Source of the DNA: Paraescarpia echinospica
Taxonomy: Eukaryota; Annelida; Polychaeta; Sabellida; Siboglinidae
Assembly (NCBI GenBank): GCA_020002185.1
Contig: CM034532.1
Location: 49,601,349-49,665,348, forward strand
Direction: 5' to 3'
DNA length: 64,000 bases
The first letter of the stretch is position 1; every line of letters starts with the position of its first letter. The notes beneath the pieces are model-generated. The model had not been told where the DNA came from, did not search any database, and saw only the letters and a list, made by a program, of their open reading frames with translations. Of this stretch, positions 49,001 through 61,000 are shown piece after piece. Made by a program: the position numbers and the translations under genes.

Positions 49001-52000
49001 TATGGAATTGTATATATCGGGGCGAAATACCCCCACATTTGGTATTAGTATAATTTTAGATTTAGTGTTTTTGGCAGCAGATAGCGTGGCATTCAGAAAG
49101 GCACTTTTTAGTTAATCATGCTGTGATTACATGTCATTCCTTTCAATTGTTCTAGGAATACCGCTGCTGCTTTATATGTTGAAATGTGGGCTCTAACAGC
49201 CTGATGTTCAGGAGACTAGTATGGGCTCAGTCACAGGCCTGGCATTGGGTTGTAGAGTCCACATTTCTTTTATTTAAATATTACAGTGTGCCAAAAAGGC
49301 TTATACACTGGTTACCCATAATAAACAAACGTCATCCATTTGGCCTTTTTCATATCTATATTTGTCTCCGTGTTGTTGCTTGCATAAAACAGATTATCAT
49401 GTTAAAAATCAACCATACATGTTGAAATTGAGGGGCATTACCAGGAGTCACGATACATCATGTATACTTACGGAATATCTTCGTCTTCGACTGCCAAAGG
49501 TTCTGTTGTCGCCTGAATCGACTCCATCGCAGTCGAGTACTGAGCCAGTCGCTGTTTCATAGATCGGCCACGCGAGAATGCTGTCAAAATACACACGAAC
49601 AATATAAACCTCACGATCCACATTGTTTCCATGACAACCATGTCATGGAAACAATCAAACTTCCAAGAAACTTGAGATTAATTACTACTAATAATAACAA
49701 TAATAAACGTCTATAGTGCCTGTGTCCTCAGGGAACTGAGCTCAGAGGTGCAACATACAAGAATCATTGGGCAAAACCATCAACAGGGACGTACAAGGTT
49801 CATCATTAGTGCAAGGGAATTACATAGGTTACGTGAATTAAAAAAATTATGATAGGGTTTATGAAAATGATAATAGATATGGCCACACGTGAGCCCAGAA
49901 CGTAAAGAGGTAAGGCACCTTCAAGATTCAGTAACTTTGTTGGCCATTTTCCTTTAGCTACACAATGAAGTGGCAGTGATACAATGACTTACACCGAGCT
50001 CTTGCAGCCGCCTCTCCAGATGTGGTACTCTCTTTTTGGGAGGGATAGGCACTTGTGCCCACACTCGTTGTGCTCGCCCCCCCGCAACTGGCCGTACTCC
50101 CTCCAGCCATGTCCCCCGCCTGGTTCTACAGACAGGTACCACTCATGTCAGAACAGAAATACATGACATAGCAAGTTATGAAACCCATAAACACATGACA
50201 TGGAACCAGACTGGTTCTAGAGACAAGCACATCTCATGTCAGAAGACAAATATACATGTACAGTAACTTATCAAACTCGACTGGTTCTACAGAACACAAA
50301 TACAGGACATAGCAAGTCATGGAACTCGACTGGTTTTAGAGACAAGTACAACTCATTTCAGAACAAAAAATACACGACATGACAAGTTATGGAACCCGAC
50401 TGGTTTACAGACAAGTATGACTCACGTCAGATACATAACACAAGTTATGGAACCCGGCTGGTTCTACAGACAAGTATGACTCACGTCAGATACATAACAC
50501 AAGTTATGGAATCCGACTGGTTGTACAGACAAGTATGACTCACGTCAGATACATAACACAAGTTATGGAACCCGGCTGGTTCTATAGACAAGTATGACTC
50601 ACGTCAGATACATAACACAAGTTATGGAATCCGACTGGTTCTACAGACAAGTATGACTCACGTCAGATACATAACACAAGTTATGGAACCCGGCTGGTTC
50701 TTTACTGACCAGTTCAACCTCTAAATGCATTTCCAGATAAATGAAAAAGTTTATACATATACAATTTAAACTGTCTTCTGTCCAATAAAACATGTTATTT
50801 CTCCACCCATGTCACCCCTCAAGATCTGCAGTCTTTGTGCCACACTGATTGTGTTATGCAGTGATATAGTTTGAATTCACCTACCGAGATTTCAGTAGCA
50901 CATTTCAACTTTCAAATCACTGCAGAAAGTTCTTTACAATACAAAATACGAAACATGTCATTACCATGAAGGGGTTCCACACAATTGGTACAACTAGTAC
51001 TCTACATCACCACCAGTTAATACCAATAACCACGATGCGCCTTAATTTCTTCTTCCTCTATGTTCAGCGTATCACTGGTTTAGTTACAAGTAATGTGACT
51101 GCACCATTGATGGGTTATTCATAGAGAAAACACTAACCTTTTCTTTGAGTGCTTGGTCCAGGTTGTGAATGCCCACTAGCAGACTGTAGTCCATGATCTG
51201 AAAGCTCTGCAGCACCTGTACAACGCATTTCATTCACATGTCAGACACACTATAATACAGAGACAAGATATCCTGAAATGGACTAAGAATACATGTTTTA
51301 CAAATATGAAAAAAGTCCCTGTGCTATAAATAATATGTTGGGATTTGGTCAATCTGTTCCTAACATATGATATGATGTTCTTTATATCCATGAGTATTTA
51401 AACAGTGCAGGCCATAACGGATTTCAAAGTTCTTCCTTTTAAACGAACCTGAACCTAAACCAAAATATGTTTAGGCTTCTCATCTGTACTTGATGAATGA
51501 CAGCAGTCTATATTATAAAGCAGTTCGTTTTCTGTTTGTATGTGCACCCACATCTCCATCAGTTTCGCATGCATCGAGCTGAAATTTTGCATGTGATCTA
51601 CCGGGCCCATTGAGATGGTTCATAGATTTAGACATCTTCTAAATTTGTCCTGGGGGAGGGGGTTGAGAACTTGGGGGCTCAATATTTTAAAAGGTTATAT
51701 GTGAAGTTCCAGCCACGGAATTTTATGTTTTTCTATATCATCGTAAAGATAATTATACCATCTACAAATATGTCGCTGGATGTATGCAGACATTTTGAAT
51801 CGTTTTTAAGTTATTGACATTTGAAAATCCTCAGCGCTTAACATGCACCAGGTTTACCCGTCGCTGGTCACGTAAGCATTTCGCCCCGTCAGCCCCGTGA
51901 CCGCGTGCTACTTCTAGCAAACAACACACTGCAACAATTCCGTGGATTCCCAGCCATGAAATTGAATGTTTTTCTATATCAGCGTACAGGTAATTGTTCC

Positions 52001-55000
52001 ATGTGCAAATGTGTCACTGGGTGTATGCAGACAAATGTATTAGTTTTTAGGTTATTAACGTTACAAAATCCCAGACGCGTAACCCAGCTGCCTGTTGCTG
52101 GTTACGTCAGTTACATGGGTGAGCGCATGCGATTTCTGGCAAAAGGTTGTCCTAACAACTAGGCCTGTGACCAGTTACAATTTATTCATGTGGGTAGGCT
52201 GGAAACATTTGGGATGGGTTTGGGGTGTTTGGAACTCACATGTTGGGCATTTGAGGTTTGGTCTATTTTCAGTGTTCATAATTATGTCAACAATACTTTT
52301 TTAAGATTTAAGTGCAAATGATCTGAGGATGTGTATGACTGCTTTTTTCCACAGGCAATGCCAGGTAACTCTAGTTTACCATAATTAAAAATATTTAAAA
52401 CATTCTATGTGACGCATAGCGTCTGGTCTGAAGCAGTGACATTGTAAGTAACAAATACCTCAAAAAGTTGAAGACATGTTGTTAAGTTTCATACAAAACA
52501 CTGTCTAAACCCAATTTCTAACCACTCATTATTTTCCAACAGGACAACACACACATTGAAACTTCCACAGCAAATACTGTCCCAATGCCAGATTTTCGTC
52601 AGGGTTTTATCGGTAACATGTAGACAAACAACAAGTGAACTCTTACACGACAATCCCGCTGCATCGTGTTTATCAGCGCGCTGTAAGTGTCCGACTCGAG
52701 ATAAATGCCCTCGGGGTGATTTGCGAGGAAGTCGAGATCCTTTAACGTGGGACTATGTTTCGCCTTCTCGCGTTTCGAGGCTCGTCGCTTGTAGCTACTG
52801 CCCTTCAGATCATACTTCTCATGCAGTCGCACAGACAGTGGCAGCAGATTGTTCATCACAATGAACCGGATGTTCTTACCCCCACACTGAAACCAGCCAC
52901 GCAAACATGTCGGCAATGGAGGAAGGCTTTATTGTTACTGTTAGGTGCACTTTTGTGTGGCAGACGTGATGTGACTCATGACTGTTTCACTTGTGCTATT
53001 CCATGAAATGTATCATGACAGTTCTGTTTTTTAGAAGTAAAATTATTCAATGTGTAAATAAATAATTAAAATGTCCATATGAACATTGTTAAAAGCAATT
53101 GTTAAAGTTTATAGAAATTGTACTAAAAAGTACTAAATATGTAAATAAATAATTTCCACGGATTCATATGATGCGAAAGATCTTGCCCCAACTCCTGCCA
53201 CTGTAGGTGAAAGATCTAATTAATATTATAAAACAATCGACTGATGTTGCTATTTTTATTAATTAATTTATGCATTTTCATTTATTAATACTTTTATTAA
53301 TAGTGCACAATATTTATGTTAAATGACTGTCTTAGACTCTTACTATTTTAGTTTATTGATCATTACGTACAATGTATTGTAATGTGTCATGAACAATTGT
53401 GGATCTGGCGCTAGAGCAAATTAAATATATTATTATCTAATGAATGTTTTTAAAACTCCTTATTTTATTATCATTATTCAGACCAAACTGTTTGAAATTC
53501 TAGAGTTTCCACTAACAGCTGTGCATGTTATTTAAACTATTCGCATGCTGAAGATTTGAACATGAACAAATCAGATTCACAACGAGCTAATTCATCTAAG
53601 TATGGAGTATCATTCCTCTTGTGCGAATATCAATAATTACAAAGCTTACCTGATAGCAAAAAAGGCCATAAAACTTTGGCAGTAACGTCCTTGTGTTCTG
53701 AACCAGATTCTGCAACAAGAAAGCAAGCACATAACATGATGTAAATAGCTTCAACCGAATCACTATTAACACAGAAACAGTACGCCTGCCTGGTATGTCT
53801 TTTGTCCTATGTTTCTACAATCAATTCTAGCATCAGCATTGCAACAAGTGTCTGCACACAGGCCAATTAAAGGGAATTTTTCTGTGCATCGTTGATGTAG
53901 AATCATGTTGTACAGTATAAACTATATCTATTATAACATGCCCACCACCACAAATGTGGTTTAATGACCTATTTGTTTGTTTTTTTAATTTAAGTGTTTT
54001 GGGAGGAAATAGTTTGTCTCAGGGTTTCTTCCAGTTTCTTTGTAGCACAGCGATTTGTTATATTGTACGATACAATTTTACAGAAAACTTCCATTTAAAA
54101 CATTGTATGTTGGAGTAATTTCTTAGATTCTATTATATAATAGCAAAAATGCTGTTATGTTACACTAAACGGTGTAAAGAGGGTTTTACATGAAGTGATA
54201 TCGTCACCACGACGAGGCAATGGAAATGTCATTGCCATGAAAGACCAAGACTGTCGCCATGCATTACAGTAACTTCTTGGAATAGAACTGATCATATTTT
54301 GAAGTGACATTACATGCAGATTGTATGTAATGTCACTTCAAAATATGATCAGTTGCTGTTCTATTCCTAGAAGTTACTGTAACGCATGGCAACAGTGAAC
54401 AGTTTACACCAATCTGGGGGCCGTTTCAATAACATTCTTATCAACTCATTAGCATTTTGTACCATCAATTCAATTTCGCTCCTCAACAGCGATCTTATAT
54501 ATACTGAAAACTTGTCAACATCATGACGCACCAAGGATACTTTTGTCAGTGTTTCACGGAAATAGTGTACTCGGTGATGGATTTTTGCATTTTAAAAAAG
54601 CTCCTGGAATTTAACAACAGATTCTGTTTAATGATGGATTTTCATTACGAGCATTATCTTATTGAAACGGCCCCCTGGTTGATGCGACGACATCAGCTTG
54701 TTATACAATGGTATATACCATGTAGTAACCAGGCAGCAGCTTCTGTAGGAACTCAGCCTCCTTGTGCTGCAGAGTCTTGATGATGAACTCCTCATCATCT
54801 GTGATGTAGAAGATGCTACCACTGGCTCCGGGGTTGGACAGTTCGGTCAGGGGGTCATTGCACATCGACAGCTGCAACATGTAATAATAAGGTAACTCCT
54901 ATGGTGCCTAAATCCTCGGAAACCAAGCTCAGAGGCACATCAAGACAAAAGGGCTGGTCAATCTCAACATTTATAAGCAATATGCAAGTTGTTGACAGAT

Positions 55001-58000
55001 GGATAGGTATGAGAGGGAGCTAAGGTTATAAACGTTTCTAAATGGCGGTGGAATTGTGTAATATTTTCAACTGATCTAACACTAAGAGGGAGCATCTTCC
55101 AGGGTAGAATCACGTTTTATTGTTTCGAGGTAAAATGTGGACATTGTATCCATGAAAAACATGAGACTCATGTACACGTACCAGGAAGTCATCTGGCTGG
55201 ATGCCAAACAACTCGCGGAAGTATCTAAATGCGATCGGTGCGTATGCCTTGAAGCGAAAGTCACTGTAGTGATGCGCCGGCGTCAGAGTGCTTCCTTCAC
55301 TGAAATACAAACACACGCATACATAACAACTTTGCTGAAACAATGCTGAAGGGAGAGCAATCTACAGCAGATTTACATGAACTGAGAAATTTAATAGGTG
55401 ATATCTTAAGATTTTATGAACTAGCAGTTTCATTTGTTAAATTAGAAAAGAGGAATACGTGGAATTGTTTACGTCACTGGGTAAGGAATCATCTCAGAAT
55501 GTCGATATCAGTTGAAATTAGTTTCATTTGAGGGAGGGGGATTACAGACAGTTTTGTGTGACATCAGACATCAATATTTTACGCTTCAGATCAATACTGT
55601 TAATATATTCATATCATCATATCAATGTTTAAAAACTTTTATCTGATGATGGTGATGGGCACTGAGGCTAGATGAAAGTAATTTTGTTTGTGTAGCATTT
55701 CTGCTATCTATGTATTTTCAGAATCCATTTCTTGGTCATTTTGTCTCGTCATTTTGTTAAAGTAGAAAGGTCAGGCAGAAGTTGCGTAATTAATTATAGA
55801 CTAGCGCAGGTGTTCAGGTGTGCCCACTGAAGAGTACGCGTGGTTATAATTAGCCTTTAATTAAGTTGTATGCCCACTGAAGTGTGGCAAGCCTGGTTAT
55901 AATTAGCCTTTAATTAACTGTCTTTGTCATGGACGAGTACATTATTATAGTTATAGGGGTGTTTTCATGATGCATAAATTAGGTATTGCTCATTATCGCA
56001 TTCTTGTTGATTTCATTGGTTCAATCTGGTCATGTGTTGTGCCTTTTGGACTAGGTATTTGGGCTAGGTATAAAAGGCCAGCGACAGCTCTGCGTAGCGG
56101 GCCGAGAAGGCGCGGACGTAGCGAGCGTGTGCCGAAGATAGGTGGCGAGCGCGTGGCGAAGATTCGTGGCAGGCGAAGTGTAGCGAGGATGGGCGTTATC
56201 TGCAGACCGACGAGACGTCGTGAAGCGAGACACCCGTGTCAACGTGACCGGGCGAGCGGGTGACGGCAATTGGAGCGGCGGACAGCAGGAAGGACACTTC
56301 CGGCAAATGGTCGGCCGAGCCGGGTCAGCAAGCTGGCAGGTCAACGGGAGCGTGTACGGGCTAATGGAGCGTGAGTGGTGAGACCGTATGTAGGAAAGTG
56401 ACAATTCAATATTATACCTTGCCGTTAGAACCAACTAGTCTACTGTGAACTGACTATATATTATGTGATTAAGAGACTGTCTCATTGTATTCTGGGAATA
56501 ATATAGATTCCCGATCAATGTATGTAATTAAGAGATTAGTTTTCCCTATACTGTGGATGGTGTAGATTTTTCCATGCTATCCGAGTCCGAGTGGACCAGA
56601 TCTTCTAATGGGTTGACAAGTGAAAGTTTCTTGAGTGTGAATAACATTTAGTTTTTGAACGGGCCATTCTAGTATTTTTATTTGGGTTTAAAAATTTATC
56701 TGTGAGCTGAAGTAGGGTAGATTAGAGGGTAGAAGTTGTGTTTATCGTTGCTAAAAAGAGTTTGTTTTGGTAATCATATATACGTAATAAAATTAATTAA
56801 ATTTCCATCGTTCCTTGTTACGGTTGCCGCCCGCATTCACAAGCGTTGACGCAATTAACATTGAACCCTATTAGACCTGAGCCATCTAGTTACGGAGACC
56901 TAGCCGATCTGTGATAGTCTGATATCGGACATCGACATTCTGAGATGACTCCTAAGATTTCAACATTGCCCTAAACGGAGTTTGTAACATGACAGAAATT
57001 ATGCAATCGTAATGCCATATGTAGATCAACGATCCATGCAACACTGGCATTATATCAAACATATCTACCTTCAAAAACTTTAAGAGAAATACTGGTGATC
57101 AATTAAGACATACTTTTTACAAGATCCATAAAAGCAACAAGTAATCAATAAAGTAGAAAGTATGTGTGGTTTGTCGGTAGTAAATGGTTTCGCTGTTGCA
57201 CATATACTGATTAACAGAGTAATTGGATGACCTTTCACCTGTCCTGGGTATTGGGTAAACACACGTTATACAGGTATACTTGTCTGAGCTGCTGTATCTT
57301 ACCTGTATATTTCAGCAGGCTTCTCAACAGTTTAAATATATGTATGTTTTTGTGTTGACAGCATAACCACTCCAATTCAGTGAAGATTGTACAACACCGG
57401 AATGGCACCTGTTTAACAGCAGCATTGTGGTGTAGTCGGTACACCCAATGCAGTTTGCATACCTGCCTGTGCCACTTTGTGCCACTAATGATTTTGCAAT
57501 GTCACCTTTTAGGATGGTGATATTGCCTGTTCCCTCTCACATTCCCAAACGTGCAGCAACTTCCGTTGCTGGGAGCAAGATCCAGTGGGTTAGAGACAGA
57601 GACCACCACTCTGTGCGTCCACGACAGGTTACACATTTACCCCCTGTGTGAGATCTTTAAACTTCTTTGGCATAGACACCAGATAGAAAGGATAAATGGA
57701 TATTAGGGTCTCTTCTGAAAGATAGAGACAACATGAAATTGTCCAAGTTTCACAGCGGTAGCAGGTGGAATCAGACCATCATCTCATTGATAAAGAAATC
57801 ACTGGGGAGCAAGCAGTTACGAACAAATTTGATGACTGAAGGCTTAAAACTGAACCAGACCAGACCAGACCAGACCAGACTGACACAACAGACATTCTCA
57901 GACGCAGGAAATCATGGTGGACTGACCAGTTATAGATGGACTGAATCAAAAAGGACGAACTAGAATGACACATGACACAACCAGTGAGGACTAACCAACC

Positions 58001-61000
58001 ATTGAAGAGGAACAACAAGTGAAGAACTACTAAATTCACAGCAACAAATGAAGACCACAAGTACAAGACAGAAGAAGGGTCACAGAATCACTGTTTCAAA
58101 TTACACCTTTTTCAAATTAACTTTTGAAACATAAATGTGCATATGTACACTAGGCACGAGTTAGTTGCAATTGTTGACTGAATTTACTCAATCAAGTGAC
58201 AGAGTTCAGATCCAGGTATATGTGATTGAACGGTCCAAGAATATTTACACTGTCAATTGGTGTGAGAAATATGCTTAATCTTATCTATTTATCTAGGTAA
58301 TTACTTCAGGAACAAACATAGTATAAAATATTCCCCACATGCAATAACTTTGAATAAGTAACTCCACCCATGTTTATAAACTTTGTACTACAATAATAAA
58401 CAATAACAACTAATATATATATTTTCACTGCCTACTTTAATAAGTACTTAAAAACAGCTATGAAAGTTGTTTAGCTTCTCTAACAACATTGCAATTTAGT
58501 TAATTTATTCACTGAAGCTAAATGTTAATTTAATCAAACAACTGTCTTAAAGTGTGTACTATGGTAATTTAATTAACTTTTCATGTTAATTACCCTCATC
58601 ATGTGTGAAAAACAGACTTGGATAATATCAATGTAATTTTATGACATTTCATAAAAAAAATACAATAACTAGGTATTATGGTATATACCTATCTATACAC
58701 AATACATACTCGTCTGGGCTTAAACGCTTTAAAAATTAACTTCTCTTGAAAGTAAATTAAATAGACCACAACAGCTAGCACAGAGAATGGGTAAGTAATA
58801 ACTAAACTGGTCAAAATAAACAACAGCCAATGAGTATTTAACTACCGAATACGCAACACACAAGCGACAAGCCAACTATGTGAACAAGCCATAAAGCAAA
58901 GGTGACTGAGGACTGAGGACTACCAAAGGTACGTTTATCGCTCACCTTCTGTGATGGACCCTGAAACCTGAGAATTACGACACTTGGACATGTTGTCCTT
59001 GATTCCAACATGGCTATTTTTGTAACAAGCCGCAATGGTTCGGACCATAAGGTACATTTCCCAAAACTGACGAAAAGCAAAATTACATTCGCAAGGGTGA
59101 AAGTATTGATTTTAATTTTTATCCATTTTTAGAACAACCAACAGCTAGTAGTTTTAATAGTGCAATTTGGATTTCTAAAGTACAAATCCAAGTACAGAAA
59201 AAACTGTACTTAAGTATAAGTACAAGGACCCCAACCCTGTAATATACCATAATTGTACTGAATAGGGGTTCAACTTAATAAAAATCGCAGTTTCAAAACC
59301 ACAAAAAAACTGGAACATCAATAATTTGGTATAGTGCTACAAAGTGTCCAGCACTTCTGATCATGTTAATACACTAGAAATAAACAACAGTAATTGTTTC
59401 ACGATTTCACTAGTAGATATATACACAACACACATCTAAAACACCGGACGGGTAAACTAATGGGGTATGCACTGGAAATCAAAACTATGATGGCTCTGTC
59501 GGTTAAAACTAAAATATTGGGGGTACTACGAACTTACGAAGCACCAGTGAGACATCTGAGAAAACATTCAGTGTTGAGAACAGGGCAGCCCTCCTGCTGT
59601 TTTTAACGGATCTTCCTCGATTTGATTTTCTCTCATTTCAGAACCATTTCGAGACAAAACAAATATAGCTAGTATCCACAAACAATACACTATTTTCTTC
59701 TCTTATTTAGATTAGGCTTACTGAAATCACTGAACAAACTGCTCAATTATTTTTAACGGGTTCCTGTCAAAATTCTGCAAAAAAACGGCTGTACTGGTCA
59801 GGCTCTATTACTCTTTATACTAAAACACAAAACAACACAAAATAAATTGAACAGAACATGGAGTGAGGACGTACCACAAACCATACAATACGATAAGATC
59901 AATAGTGGTGAACGTCAAGGACAAAACCCCCAAGAACAACATGTGTGGAGTGATATACGAAATAGCATGTCCAGACTGTCAGCAGACCTACGTAAGTGAA
60001 ACCAGCAGAGCTCTAGGAGCCTGACTTAAAGAACATAGTAACACCAGGGCCCCACTCACAGCAGTAGGCGAACTTAGTAACACCAGGGCCCCACTCACAG
60101 CAGTAGGTGAACTTAGTAACATCAGGGCCCCACTCACAGCAGTAGGCGAACTTAGTAACACCAGGGCCCCATTCACAGCAGTAGGCGAACTTAGTAACAC
60201 CAGGGGCCCCACTCACAGCAGTAGGCGAACTTAGTAACATCAGGGCCCCACTGACAGCAGTAGGTGAATATAGAGTGAATGAGGGCCACAACATCACAGC
60301 CAAAGATGCAACAGTGCTCGCCAGAGAAAACTTCTGGCGAAGGAAAATCAGTGAAGCAATAGAGATCAGAGAGAGGCGACCAGCCATCAATAGAGACACC
60401 GGGTACAACCTTCCCGTGATTTTCTTGGAACACCAATGAAGTCACATAATGACCGAGAGTTAGCAGTCCAGTGCTGATGAGGGTGTTGTGAGGACACCGA
60501 AAACTCCGTAATTCTAATTACAAAATAAATTATTTCGATAATTTAAATAATGCATTCTTTTATAAAACCAACTGCACATATTACTTATTTACTATTTACA
60601 TACTACTTAATATAATTTGTAATGCATTAAAAAATGAAATCTACCTTATAAAAATGCTTAATCGACAAAAATATCTCATAAATCACCGTGCTGCCAACTA
60701 CCGACTGTCCCTGTGCCCTGCTAAAAACAACTACAGCAAATTCTACAGCCCTTGTTGTTATAACACAGCACAAACGAAACCGAACTGACCACAAAGCTTG
60801 AGGATATTACAGGAAACAAGAAGAGGCAGCATGGGAACATTCCTGGAAGTGAGATGAAGCTACAGAGGCAGTAGACATGTACCATTCCACAAGGAGACCT
60901 GTATGGGAGAGAGCAGGTGTCTTCCCCGATCCCCATTGCAGCTGTACTTGGCATTCTCAGTGCACCAAATAAACTATAATTTGTACTTATAAATATAACA

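Larger units (their letters stand above)
59860..60510 (+). mobile_element. Penelope-like retroelement remnant, GIY-YIG endonuclease end
   Basis: The reading [20 protein letters not shown] then SETSRALGA, a stop and LKEH matches the start of the GIY-YIG nuclease of Penelope-like elements (GVIYEI...YVSET...LKEH). After a repeat expansion it continues with [35 protein letters not shown] and LPVIFLEHQ, the typical end of that domain. A TGA replaces an Arg codon before LKEH, and a one-base insertion in the repeat shifts the frame. The RT domain is not seen, so it is a 5'-truncated dead copy in a PIP5K intron, on the opposite strand. Confidence 0.88.

Noticed and set aside
56051..56434. 127-codon minus-strand frame and 98-codon plus-strand frame in GC-rich sequence
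   Set aside because: Quasi-repetitive GC-rich leader sequence after a TATA box. The frames are low-complexity without homology.
59988..60445. Repetitive minus-strand open frames across the 39-bp array
   Set aside because: They are antisense shadows of the Penelope repeat. The plus strand carries the recognisable GIY-YIG domain.
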